NCBI GenBank assembly: GCA_019114715.1
Contig: DXEZ01000215.1
Coordinates: 1-13,949, forward strand
DNA from: Candidatus Sphingobacterium stercoripullorum
Lineage (GTDB): Bacteria > Bacteroidota > Bacteroidia > Sphingobacteriales > Sphingobacteriaceae
Reading direction: 5' to 3'
Length of the DNA: 13,949 nt
Part shown: positions 1-7,374 of the stretch, piece after piece
Layout of the letters: each line of letters begins with the position of its first letter
How positions within the stretch are numbered: position 1 is the first letter of the stretch
Notes under the pieces: generated by a model
The model's input: the letters and a program-made list of their open reading frames with translations, nothing else
What the model was told of the DNA's origin: nothing
Database searches by the model: none
Made by a program: the position numbers and the translations under genes

Positions 1-1436
1 ATGAAATTTTAAGGGAATTTGAGTCCCAGGAATATAAATACGGCTTTACGACAGATATCGAAATGGAAATTGCGGCCAAAGGCCTCAATGAAGACACTGT
101 TCGTTTTATTTCAGCCAAAAAAAATGAGCCGGAATGGTTATTAGAATGGAGATTAAAGGCGTTAGATCGCTTTTTGAAAATGGAAATGCCAACTTGGCCG
201 AATTTCGACAAGCCAGAAGTTGACTTCCAATCCATATCTTACTACGCAGCTCCTAAGCCAAAAAAACAATTAGAAAGCTTAGACGAAGTAGATCCTGAAT
301 TGCTAGATACTTTCAAAAAACTTGGAATTCCATTAGATGAACAAAAAGTTTTAGCAGGTGTTGTTGCAGTAGATGCGGTGTTTGACTCCGTATCTGTAAA
401 GACTACTTTCCAAGACAAGCTAAAAGAAGCAGGAGTTATTTTCTGCTCCTTCGGAGAAGCGGTTCAAAACCATCCAGAGCTTGTGAAAAAATACTTAGGC
501 TCGGTGGTTCCTCAAACAGACAACATTTACGCAGCATTAAACTCAGCTGTATTCTCAGACGGTTCATTTGTTTACATTCCCAAAGGCGTTCACTGCCCGA
601 TGGAGCTATCAACATACTTCCGAATCAACGCTGAAAATACAGGGCAGTTCGAGAGAACATTAATTATTGCTGATGAAGATTCGTATGTATCTTACTTAGA
701 AGGTTGTACAGCTCCAATGCGTGATGAAAACCAATTACACGCAGCTGTTGTAGAATTGGTCGCGCATAAAGATGCCGAAATTAAATATTCAACCGTACAA
801 AACTGGTACCCAGGAGACAAAGACGGAGTGGGCGGTATTTACAACTTTGTAACAAAAAGAGGCTTATGCGAAGGTACGGGAAGTAAAATTTCTTGGACTC
901 AGGTTGAGACCGGATCTGCAATTACTTGGAAATATCCTTCAGTAATACTCAAAGGAGACAACTCCGTAGGAGAGTTTTATTCTGTTGCTTTAACGCGTAA
1001 CAAGCAATTAGCAGACACAGGAACTAAAATGATCCATTTAGGTAAAAATACTAAATCGAAAATTATTTCTAAGGGTATCTCAGCAGGAGAAAGCCATAAC
1101 AGTTACCGTGGGTTAGTACGAATCGGTCCAAAAGCTGAAGACGCAAGAAACTTTACCCAGTGTGACTCGATGCTTATTGGTGACACATGTGGTGCGCACA
1201 CTTTCCCATATATTGAGAGTAGAAATAACACATCCATTTTGGAGCACGAAGCAACAACTTCAAAAATAGGGGAAGACCAGCTCTTTTACCTTAACCAAAG
1301 AGGAATCGATACCGAGAAAGCAATTGGGCTCATTGTAAATGGGTATGCCAAAGAGGTCATCAACCAGTTACCAATGGAATTCGCTGTGGAAGCTCAAAAG
1401 CTATTAGCGATATCACTAGAAGGTAGTGTTGGTTAA
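1..1436 (+). CDS. sufB: SufB, Fe-S cluster assembly scaffold subunit (5' end off window)
   Basis: SufB is the scaffold subunit of the cytoplasmic SufBC2D complex, on which Fe-S clusters are built and handed to apoproteins. The reading frame is open to the left edge: 20 codons before the ATG at 63 read as SufB N-terminal sequence (…REFESQEYKYGFTTDIE), so that ATG is internal and the true start lies just outside. The 477 visible residues nearly fill the usual length of about 480. Counting from the ATG at 63, Cys367 (QCDSMLIG) and His395-Glu396 (LEHEATTS) have the spacing of E. coli Cys405 and His433/Glu434, the residues reported as essential for cluster assembly. The C-terminus (EFAVEAQKLLAISLEGSVG) is typical. 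sufC follows after 62 bases and sufD after that. SufS and SufE are not seen next to them. Identification is secure. Confidence 0.97.
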   Translation, partial: EILREFESQEYKYGFTTDIEMEIAAKGLNEDTVRFISAKKNEPEWLLEWRLKALDRFLKMEMPTWPNFDKPEVDFQSISYYAAPKPKKQLESLDEVDPELLDTFKKLGIPLDEQKVLAGVVAVDAVFDSVSVKTTFQDKLKEAGVIFCSFGEAVQNHPELVKKYLGSVVPQTDNIYAALNSAVFSDGSFVYIPKGVHCPMELSTYFRINAENTGQFERTLIIADEDSYVSYLEGCTAPMRDENQLHAAVVELVAHKDAEIKYSTVQNWYPGDKDGVGGIYNFVTKRGLCEGTGSKISWTQVETGSAITWKYPSVILKGDNSVGEFYSVALTRNKQLADTGTKMIHLGKNTKSKIISKGISAGESHNSYRGLVRIGPKAEDARNFTQCDSMLIGDTCGAHTFPYIESRNNTSILEHEATTSKIGEDQLFYLNQRGIDTEKAIGLIVNGYAKEVINQLPMEFAVEAQKLLAISLEGSVG

Positions 1437-1456
1437 TCAAGAAATTAATAATTTTG
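1429..1456 (+). promoter_or_regulatory. Possible internal promoter for sufC-sufD
   Basis: TAATTTTG at 1449-1456 matches the Bacteroidota -7 element TAnnTTTG. A TTG at 1429-1431, overlapping the end of sufB, lies 17 bases upstream, a short but conceivable -33 spacing. Transcription would start near 1460, giving a leader of about 40 bases. Such a motif can occur by chance in AT-rich DNA, and sufC may simply be read from the sufB promoter. Confidence 0.35.
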
Positions 1457-1498
1457 TAAATATCAGTTTTTAAGAAAACGAAACGTTTTTAATATATT

Positions 1499-2257
1499 AT
1501 GTTAAGCATTAAGAATCTACACGCCTCAATCGAAGGCAAAGACATACTAAAAGGACTAAATTTAGAAATTAAGCCCGGAGAAGTACACGCTATTATGGGA
1601 CCTAACGGTTCTGGGAAAAGTACGTTAGGAAATGTACTAGCAGGAAGAGATATATACGAGGTTACAGAGGGCGATATTCTACTAGATGGAGAAAGTATTC
1701 TGGAACACTCTCCTGAGGACAGGGCTAGAGAAGGCATATTTTTAGCATTTCAATACCCAGTAGAAATCCCTGGGGTTTCTAACATCAACTTTCTAAAAAC
1801 TGCGATCAATGACATCAGAGAGTCTAAAGGACAACCAGCATTAGAAGCTCGTGAGTTTTTAAAGATGGTAAAAGAAAAACAAGAGTTGGTTGAGTTTTCA
1901 GCGAAACTAGCTAATCGGTCATTAAACGAAGGCTTCTCTGGTGGTGAGAAAAAACGTAACGAAATCTTTCAATTAGCAATGCTTGACCCGAGGGTTTCAA
2001 TTTTAGATGAAACGGATTCTGGTCTTGACATTGACGCACTGCGTATTGTTGCCAACGGCGTAAATAAGTTACGCAATGAAAACAATGCATTTGTAGTTAT
2101 TACACACTACCAACGCTTATTAAACTACATCGTACCTGACTTTGTACACGTACTAAGTGGAGGAAAGATTGTAAAAACCGGAACCAAAGATTTAGCTTTA
2201 GAGCTAGAGGAAAAAGGTTACGACTGGATTAAGGATCTTGAAGGATCTGCCCAATAA
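1499..2257 (+). CDS. sufC: SufC, Fe-S assembly ATPase
   Basis: SufC is the ABC-type ATPase of the SufBC2D complex. Its ATP-driven dimerisation reshapes SufB-SufD during cluster assembly; it is cytoplasmic and not a transporter. All ABC motifs are visible in 252 residues, the normal family length: Walker A GPNGSGKST (34-42), Q-loop Gln85 (FLAFQYP), signature SGGEKKRNE (147-155), Walker B VSILDETDSGLD with Asp170 and Glu171, and H-loop His203 (ITHYQRLL). The signature SGGEKKRNE and the ETDSGLDIDAL stretch are diagnostic of SufC among ABC ATPases. It sits between sufB and sufD, 62 bases after sufB, and is probably cotranscribed with them, possibly helped by a promoter in the gap. Confidence 0.98.
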   Translation: MLSIKNLHASIEGKDILKGLNLEIKPGEVHAIMGPNGSGKSTLGNVLAGRDIYEVTEGDILLDGESILEHSPEDRAREGIFLAFQYPVEIPGVSNINFLKTAINDIRESKGQPALEAREFLKMVKEKQELVEFSAKLANRSLNEGFSGGEKKRNEIFQLAMLDPRVSILDETDSGLDIDALRIVANGVNKLRNENNAFVVITHYQRLLNYIVPDFVHVLSGGKIVKTGTKDLALELEEKGYDWIKDLEGSAQ

Positions 2258-2280
2258 GAACTTTTAAAAGATTGTATACT

Positions 2281-3591
2281 ATGATTAATAATACTGTCAC
2301 AGATACATTCTATGATCAACTAAGCGCCGCATTTCAAAGCCAAGAGCTCCTTGCTTTGGATGCACATACAGCGCAGTTGAAAAAGAATGCTTTTGAAGAC
2401 TTCGAAAAGAAAGGTTTTCCAACCGTTAAAAACGAAGATTGGAAATACACCAATATACACAAACTGGTTCATAAAGATTATGCTTTAGAGTCAGGAGCAG
2501 CGTTAGCAGAAATTAACGTTGAAAACTATAAAATACCCAACTTAGACTGTTTCCTAGTTGTCTTTGTAAATGGCGAATTCCAAAAAAGCTTAAGCCAGTT
2601 AGAAGGATTAAGTGGCTTGGAGCTAACACAAATTGCTGAGGCTGAAAACTCTCCTATATTTAAAGAACATTTCAATAAAGTAATAGGAAAAGATGCTAGT
2701 AGCTTAGTGGATTTAAACACGGCACTTTATCGTCAGGGTATATTCATTCACGCACCAAAGAATGCAGAGTTAGCTAAACCCATCCATATTTTACATGTAA
2801 ATACAGGGAATAAAAATAGCTTTTCTCAAAACCGTAATCTTTTCGTGTTTGAGCAACACTCAAACGTTGAAATTATTGAAACTTTTGTAGGTGAGAAAGA
2901 ATCGTCGGCTAGCCTTTTCAACAACTCCGTTAGCGAAATAGTTGTAAAAGAAGGTGCTAACATTCAACACTACTACATTCAGCACGCAACAAAAGGAAGC
3001 AATTACGTTTCACATACAGAGATCTATCAAGAGAAAAACTCCCTGTATAATAACTTCAACTTTAATTTTCCTGGTGCAGACTTTGTAAGAAGGGATATTA
3101 ACGTAAGATTAGATGATGAGAATGTTGAAAGCCACCTTTACGGTATCAATCTAACCTCAGAGGGCCAATTTGTGGACAACCACACAATTGTGGACCACAT
3201 GAAGCCTCATTCAGAGTCGTATGAATGGTACAAAAACATTACTCAAGACGAATCTACAGTAGTGTTTAACGGTAAGATATTTGTTCGAGAAGATGCACAA
3301 AAAACAAATGCATTTCAACAGAACAACAACTTAATGATAGGAGATAAAACTGCTATCTATACAAAACCACAATTAGAGATTTTTGCGGACGACGTAAAGT
3401 GTTCCCACGGTTGTACCATGGGGCAGTTTGACCAAGAAGCTCTATTCTACCTTCGTTCACGAGGAATATCTGAGGAAAAAGGAAGAACATTATTAATTCA
3501 TGCATTTGCTTTTGATGTTACCTCAAAAGTAGAGAACGAACAAATAAGAGCGTACGCCGAAAACTTATTAGAGGAAGGCTTACAAATCTAA
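2281..3591 (+). CDS. sufD: SufD, Fe-S assembly scaffold subunit
   Basis: SufD is the SufB paralogue that pairs with SufB in the SufBC2D scaffold and is implicated in iron acquisition. The C-terminal core contains CSHGCTMGQ, with His376 corresponding to E. coli SufD His360, the residue reported as important at the SufB-SufD interface, and then ALFYLRSRGI, the hallmark of the SufB/SufD superfamily. The N-terminal part has the NEDWKYTNI stretch common in SufD proteins. I chose the ATG at 2281 (436 residues). The frame also allows a TTG three codons earlier (2272), but no ribosome-binding site supports it and MINNTVTDTFYDQL is a natural N-terminus. The gap to sufC is 23 bases, so the two are surely cotranscribed. 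It is the last gene of the operon before a terminator. Confidence 0.96.
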   Translation: MINNTVTDTFYDQLSAAFQSQELLALDAHTAQLKKNAFEDFEKKGFPTVKNEDWKYTNIHKLVHKDYALESGAALAEINVENYKIPNLDCFLVVFVNGEFQKSLSQLEGLSGLELTQIAEAENSPIFKEHFNKVIGKDASSLVDLNTALYRQGIFIHAPKNAELAKPIHILHVNTGNKNSFSQNRNLFVFEQHSNVEIIETFVGEKESSASLFNNSVSEIVVKEGANIQHYYIQHATKGSNYVSHTEIYQEKNSLYNNFNFNFPGADFVRRDINVRLDDENVESHLYGINLTSEGQFVDNHTIVDHMKPHSESYEWYKNITQDESTVVFNGKIFVREDAQKTNAFQQNNNLMIGDKTAIYTKPQLEIFADDVKCSHGCTMGQFDQEALFYLRSRGISEEKGRTLLIHAFAFDVTSKVENEQIRAYAENLLEEGLQI

Positions 3592-3635
3592 TAATAACAT
3601 TAAAAACACAACTAAAGTAAGTAATTAGTGTTTCC

Positions 3636-3665
3636 AAAGTCTTCTGAATTTCAGAAGACTTTTTT
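3636..3665 (+). terminator. Rho-independent terminator of the suf operon
   Basis: A perfect 12-bp inverted repeat (AAAGTCTTCTGA, loop ATT, TCAGAAGACTTT) runs into six T residues (3660-3665), 45 bases after the sufD stop. It faces the minus-strand DUF3820 gene ending at 3687. On the minus strand only three T follow the hairpin, so it is weaker in that direction. Confidence 0.93.
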
Positions 3666-3686
3666 CATTATACGACAGGAGGCCAC

Positions 3687-3911
3687 CTACCTCCTTACCA
3701 AAGGCTTTAAAAGGTATTCCAACCCATTTACTTTGATTTCCAATAGCAAAGCTAAACGTTGTCCCAGCTTCCCTGGAGGGAAGCCCTTTCTTTGATACCA
3801 GACAAGATAAGCCTCCGGGAGATAAAGAAGTTTTATTCCTTTATACTTTCCATAAGGCATGGTCATATTTGCCAATTCAATCAATTCTTTGCTACTGTTT
3901 TGTTGATCCAT
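3687..3911 (-). CDS. DUF3820 family small protein
   Basis: This 74-residue protein matches the DUF3820 pattern (also called the putative quorum-sensing-regulated virulence factor family, after a Pseudomonas structure). The hallmarks are MPYGKYKG (18-25), LPEAYLVWYQRKGFPPGKLG (31-50) and the end NGLEYLLKPL. Proteins with this core are usually 70-100 residues, so it appears complete. Aromatic and basic residues dominate, with no signal peptide, membrane segment or cysteine. The biochemical role is not established, and the 'virulence' label should not be carried over. The ATG at 3911 gives a typical short variable N-terminus before the core. It lies 63 bases downstream of the glycosyltransferase gene on the same strand and may share its transcript. 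The family call is firm; the function is unknown. Confidence 0.9.
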   Translation of the reverse strand: MDQQNSSKELIELANMTMPYGKYKGIKLLYLPEAYLVWYQRKGFPPGKLGQRLALLLEIKVNGLEYLLKPLVRR

Positions 3912-3974
3912 TTACCTTTTCCTAAATCGTATTAATTATTCGTACCCGCATGAAGCATTTGCATTGTATTAAAC

Positions 3975-4712
3975 TCATCCTCTTAAACGCAGTAGAATGA
4001 AACGAATAGCGATATACACATGGGCAAAGATATTAGGGAAAAAGCCGTAATGCTTCTTTAATATCTGATAGCGCTCTTTTAAGCTTTCCCAATTCCTTTG
4101 ATCGGACACCCCACCAACTAAATATTTAGCCACATACTGCCCGCAATATTTGGATGTGGAGGCTTTCTTGGCTGCCGTAATCACCCAGTCTATATCAGAA
4201 CTGAGCTTATAAGACAAATCGTAATCGCTAACGATACTTCTTTTGATATAGATCGCTTGGTGACAAATACTCATCCCAAATCTAAAAGATTTCCAGGTAA
4301 ATATTTTAGGTGCTTTAAGTTTCCTATCACCAATCACTTTGCGGTTCTCATCAATCAACTTGGTTTCTCCGAATATGATATCTGAGTTATTTCCATTATT
4401 TAAAACCGTTTCAACCGTATACCGATCGTAAAACTCATCCCCAGCATTCATAAAAATCACGTAGTCCCCAGTAGCCTTACGTAGCCCTTTATTCATGGCA
4501 TCATAAATGCCAGCATCTTTCTCCGAAACTAGCACATCTACAATAGCCCTGTACTCTTTAATAACTTCCAATGTCCCATCCGTTGAACCACCGTCCACAA
4601 TAATATATTCAATACCATCGTAGCTCTGTTCCTTAACGGAAGATAAAGTATACCCAATATTGTCTTTCTCGTTAAAGGCAATCGTAATTACAGAGACAAT
4701 ACTTTTATTCAT
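3975..4712 (-). CDS. Family 2 glycosyltransferase (WcaE-like)
   Basis: A GT-A fold glycosyltransferase that would move a sugar from a nucleotide-sugar donor to an acceptor at the cytoplasmic face of the membrane. The N-terminus VSVITIAFNEKDNI is the GT2 nucleotide-binding strand. DGGSTDGT (40-47) is the donor-binding motif. SEKDAGIYDAMNKGL (63-77) and FMNAGDE (87-93) follow, with Asp92 in the metal-binding position, an arrangement seen in WcaE-type enzymes. ICHQAIYIKRS (149-159) and SSDIDWVI (171-178) are acceptor-side features of the same group. At 245 residues it is complete. The last 20 residues are hydrophobic and basic, suggesting peripheral membrane association. No other polysaccharide genes are near, so donor and acceptor cannot be inferred. 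It starts divergently from the M1 peptidase. Confidence 0.9.
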   Translation of the reverse strand: MNKSIVSVITIAFNEKDNIGYTLSSVKEQSYDGIEYIIVDGGSTDGTLEVIKEYRAIVDVLVSEKDAGIYDAMNKGLRKATGDYVIFMNAGDEFYDRYTVETVLNNGNNSDIIFGETKLIDENRKVIGDRKLKAPKIFTWKSFRFGMSICHQAIYIKRSIVSDYDLSYKLSSDIDWVITAAKKASTSKYCGQYVAKYLVGGVSDQRNWESLKERYQILKKHYGFFPNIFAHVYIAIRFILLRLRG

Positions 4713-4952
4713 ATCAAGTAGCCGAGTTTATTTTCACAAATATCGAGTAAATATAGCTTTATTCCACATGACCTCCCCTTCTTATTGAGAATAATTTATG
4801 CTGATCTCTAGCAGGATAATATTAAATCGAGCAGTCCTAACCTTTACCCTTCTATAGCACATAGAGCACTTAAATAGATACCTAGGGCTAAAAACATTAA
4901 AATCTTCCATACTTACAACTGCATATGCAAAAATGAAAAAAATAGATCGCAA
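4713..4952. other. Gene-free spacer between divergent genes
   Basis: This is the left part of the 325-base gap between the start of the minus-strand glycosyltransferase and the plus-strand M1 peptidase. It must hold the glycosyltransferase promoter, but I see no TAnnTTTG on the minus strand close to its start. No tRNA-like or coding structure is evident here. The right part holds a stem-loop and a candidate promoter, listed separately. Confidence 0.5.
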
Positions 4953-4998
4953 CATAAGCTTTACTCGTCTAAAGCAGCTAGAAATAGCTAAGCTTATG
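4953..4998. repeat. Nested inverted repeat upstream of the M1 peptidase
   Basis: CATAAGCTT (4953-4961) is exactly repeated in inverse as AAGCTTATG (4990-4998). Inside it, AGCTA-GAAA-TAGCT (4976-4989) forms a 5-bp stem capped by a GNRA-type GAAA tetraloop. The inner stem's right arm ends at 4989, directly against the outer right arm, so the two helices could stack. It lies ten bases before the candidate -7 element and could be an operator or, if transcribed, an RNA element. No T-run follows, so it is not a terminator. Confidence 0.55.
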
Positions 4999-5007
4999 GA
5001 TTTTTAG

Positions 5008-5015
5008 TAAATTTG
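5008..5015 (+). promoter_or_regulatory. Candidate -7 promoter element for the M1 peptidase gene
   Basis: TAAATTTG matches the Bacteroidota TAnnTTTG -7 element and lies 22 bases before the ATG at 5038, leaving a leader of roughly 19 bases. No good -33 TTTG is seen at 19-21 bases upstream, where the nested inverted repeat lies instead, which is compatible with an activator-dependent promoter. Confidence 0.45.
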
Positions 5016-5037
5016 GCATTAAATAAAGAAACTAAAC

Positions 5038-6903
5038 ATGAGAAAACTTTTACTACCTTTTATTTTTTTTCTTCTAATAAGCTTTTCATCAAAGGCACAA
5101 AATTCTGACTATTGGCAGCAACATGTAGACTACGATATGGAAATCCATATGCAGGAACAGTCGTATCGCTATAACGGCGAAATGGAGATTACCTATCACA
5201 ACAATTCACCAGAAAATTTAGATAAAATTTATTTTCATCTTTATTTCAATGCCTTTCAACCTGGTTCTATGATGGACCATAGACTAGCTACCATATCAGA
5301 TCCAGATACCAGAATGATGGAGAACCTGGGAACTGAAGAGAATCCAAAATTAAAAAGCAGAATTGCTTTATTGAAAGAAAATGAAATTGGCTACCAGAAG
5401 ATTAAAACATTAACTTTTAACGGAGAGCCAGTAAAATATAGAGTTTCGGGGACTATTTTAGAAGTTGAACTTCCCAGTGTTTTAAAAGCAAAAGAAAAAG
5501 GGACCATAAAAATGGATTGGGAAGCCCAAATTCCAGAACAAATCAGAAGAAGTGGTCGTAATTCGAAAGACGGTATAGAATTTTCAATGACACAGTGGTA
5601 TCCAAAAATTGCCCATTTCGACACACAAGGATGGCATTTAGATGAATATGTAGCTAGAGAATTTGTTGCGCCGTTTGGTAACTATGACATCAAAATCCAC
5701 ATAGCCCCTAGGTATATAGTAGGCGCATCAGGCGTCCTTCAAAATCCTTTAGAGGTGAATGGATACTCAGCAGAGGCAAAACCTAGATTGGAGCGCGGTA
5801 AGTCCGTTTGGCATTTTAAAGCAGAGAACATCCTGGATTTCGCTTGGGCAGCAGACGATAACTTTATTGTAGATTCTACAAAAACAAAAAACAACACCAC
5901 AATATATGCTGTCTATCAGAATAGAGATCCTGGCTTCAATGGGAACTGGGAAAAGGCATTAAATTACGCTAAAGAATTTTTTGAATATAGCGATGAGCAT
6001 TTTGGAGCCTACCCATGGCCTACATACAGCATCATCCAAGGTGGCGATGGCGGTATGGAGTACGGTACGGCAACCCTAGTAACGGGTGGTCGTTCTTTAG
6101 AAAGCCTAGTAAACGTTATATTCCATGAGGTAGCCCACTCGTGGTATCAACAAATGTTCGGTATTAATGAAACCTACGAAGAGTGGTTTGATGAAGGGTT
6201 TACCAGTTACATGGAAACTCTAGGAATGCAAGTTGTTTTTGAGAAAAAAGATCAGCTCCCCAGTAATCCTTCCCAAGAGGCGTACGATTCTTATTTCAAG
6301 CTGGTTAAGTCAAATATGGAAGAGCCAGCAAGCTTATTAGCTGATTATTACGATACGAACTACGCTTATTCAAATCAAGCATACCGCAAAGGCCAAGTAC
6401 TCGCCGTACAACTCGGTTATATCATTGGAGATGAAAACCTAAGAAAAACATTTTTAGAGTTTTATAACAAATGGAAGTTCAAACACCCCAACGCCAACGA
6501 TTTTAAAAGAGTAGCAGAAAAAATATCAGGAATAAATTTAAAATGGTATTTCAACCTGATGATCAACACTACCAGGTATATTGATTACGGCATTGAAAAA
6601 ATAAACGGCAATGATTTTTTAATCAAAAACAATTCAAACTTTGCAATGCCTATAGACCTACTTGTAGAATACACCGATGGTGAAAAAGAGCTTTTTTATA
6701 TCCCATTAAGAGAAATGCGAGGACAGAAGCCAGAAGAGAATCTCATAGAATACAAAGGCGTAAAAAGAACCCTTTTAGAAGATTGGTTTTGGACTAAACC
6801 CACTTACTCTATAAGTTTTCAAAAGCCTGTTAAAAAAATCACCATAGACCCCACTAAACGTCTAGCGGATATCAATTCTGAGGACAACCAGTGGGTTCAA
6901 TAA
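5038..6903 (+). CDS. Exported M1 family zinc metallopeptidase (aminopeptidase N-like)
   Basis: A gluzincin aminopeptidase expected to remove N-terminal residues from peptides in the periplasm or at the cell surface. The N-terminus has a classical signal peptide: basic MRK, a hydrophobic core, and likely cleavage after SKAQ (about residue 21). An N-terminal beta-rich region (about 30-280) precedes the catalytic domain. GGMEY (338-342) is the M1 exopeptidase motif, usually GxMEN. The zinc site is HEVAH (His363, Glu364, His367) followed after exactly 18 residues by Glu386 in WFDEGFTSY, the M1 signature HExxH-x18-E. At 621 residues it is shorter than four-domain PepN and resembles the compact M1 proteins common in Bacteroidota. 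There is no lipobox and no obvious type IX secretion C-terminal domain. It appears monocistronic. Activity class is confident; substrate preference is not. Confidence 0.95.
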   Translation: MRKLLLPFIFFLLISFSSKAQNSDYWQQHVDYDMEIHMQEQSYRYNGEMEITYHNNSPENLDKIYFHLYFNAFQPGSMMDHRLATISDPDTRMMENLGTEENPKLKSRIALLKENEIGYQKIKTLTFNGEPVKYRVSGTILEVELPSVLKAKEKGTIKMDWEAQIPEQIRRSGRNSKDGIEFSMTQWYPKIAHFDTQGWHLDEYVAREFVAPFGNYDIKIHIAPRYIVGASGVLQNPLEVNGYSAEAKPRLERGKSVWHFKAENILDFAWAADDNFIVDSTKTKNNTTIYAVYQNRDPGFNGNWEKALNYAKEFFEYSDEHFGAYPWPTYSIIQGGDGGMEYGTATLVTGGRSLESLVNVIFHEVAHSWYQQMFGINETYEEWFDEGFTSYMETLGMQVVFEKKDQLPSNPSQEAYDSYFKLVKSNMEEPASLLADYYDTNYAYSNQAYRKGQVLAVQLGYIIGDENLRKTFLEFYNKWKFKHPNANDFKRVAEKISGINLKWYFNLMINTTRYIDYGIEKINGNDFLIKNNSNFAMPIDLLVEYTDGEKELFYIPLREMRGQKPEENLIEYKGVKRTLLEDWFWTKPTYSISFQKPVKKITIDPTKRLADINSEDNQWVQ

Positions 6904-6908
6904 CCACC

Positions 6909-6948
6909 ACTGCTGTAGCTATAAGCGCATTTTAAAAGCTACAGCAGT
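6909..6948. repeat. 12-bp inverted repeat after the M1 peptidase gene
   Basis: ACTGCTGTAGCT (6909-6920) and AGCTACAGCAGT (6937-6948) are perfect inverted copies around a 16-base loop, starting six bases after the stop codon. No T-run follows, so it is not a classical intrinsic terminator. It may stabilise the mRNA 3' end or act together with the terminator-like hairpin just downstream. Confidence 0.7.
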
Positions 6949-6976
6949 ACCCTTACCCGTCAATATCAGCCTTAGA

Positions 6977-7002
6977 AAAAACGAGAATATCCACTCGTTT
7001 TT
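6977..7002 (+). terminator. Probable terminator of the M1 peptidase gene
   Basis: AAAAACGAG (6977-6985), loop AATATCCA, CTCGTTTTT (6994-7002): a perfect 9-bp stem whose right arm ends in five T residues, an A-tract/T-tract shape that could work in both directions. It lies about 75 bases after the M1 stop. The GC part is only four pairs, so strength is uncertain. Confidence 0.55.
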
Positions 7003-7014
7003 GCTAGCAAAAAC
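6997..7014. repeat. 18-bp perfect palindrome overlapping the terminator
   Basis: GTTTTTGCTAGCAAAAAC is a perfect palindrome. As RNA it could fold as a 7-bp hairpin with a CTAG loop, using the same T-rich segment that closes the preceding terminator, so the two folds exclude each other. As DNA it could be a dimeric protein binding site. Confidence 0.6.
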
Positions 7015-7374
7015 TACGTAAGAGTTATTAAAAAAACCTTCTAAACCTCAACTCTAGATCTCTGTAACAAACCTCTAAAACAGCTGATTAACAAGAGAAC
7101 AAAGGTTAATGAAAATGTAATTTAACCTCTTTTTACGAGCCCTTTTTGTTTTTTTCTTAAAAAAACAGTATATTCCCTTGGAAGTGCGCTAAATTCAAGC
7201 GTTCAAACTACTTAAAAAAAGACATGTTTTTTACCGCGATTTCGAAAAGAATAAAAAGCTAAAACAGCTGAAAAAATACATATAAAAAAGATAAGTATAA
7301 TGGAGGCGTAAAGAACGTTTACGCTTAGTAATAATAATATTAACACCTATTTTTAATTACATAATAAAAAGCAT
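7015..7374. other. Hairpin-rich gene-free region upstream of the KamA-like gene
   Basis: No ORF or known RNA family is recognised. Three further inverted repeats are visible. AGGTTAA (7103-7109) pairs with TTAACCT (7122-7128), followed by CTTTTT. TGTTTTTTT (7147-7155) pairs with AAAAAAACA (7159-7167) around CTT. AGGCGTAAA (7304-7312) pairs with TTTACGCTT (7318-7326), one G-U pair, loop GAACG, 48 bases before the start codon. The promoter of the KamA-like gene must lie here or further left, but no exact TAnnTTTG is present; TATTTTTA at 7348-7355 is one base off. Confidence 0.5.

Noticed and set aside
4976..4989. GCTAGAAATAGC resembles the tetraloop hairpin of engineered Cas9 guide RNAs
   Set aside because: The similarity is 12 bases of a simple GAAA-capped stem; there is no repeat array, cas gene or tracr-like sequence, so it is coincidence.
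4933..5007. 24-codon ORF starting MKKIDRNISF upstream of the M1 peptidase
   Set aside because: Too short to judge, overlaps the inverted repeat, has no start signals and ends just before the candidate promoter.
7348..7355. TATTTTTA as promoter of the KamA-like gene (and TAAATTTA at 8872-8879 for the PLP-enzyme gene)
   Set aside because: Each differs from TAnnTTTG by the last base and has no -33 TTTG; too common in AT-rich spacers to call.
7015..7374. Lysine riboswitch upstream of the aminomutase-like gene
   Set aside because: None of the conserved multi-helix lysine-box features could be recognised, and the hairpins seen are short and separate.
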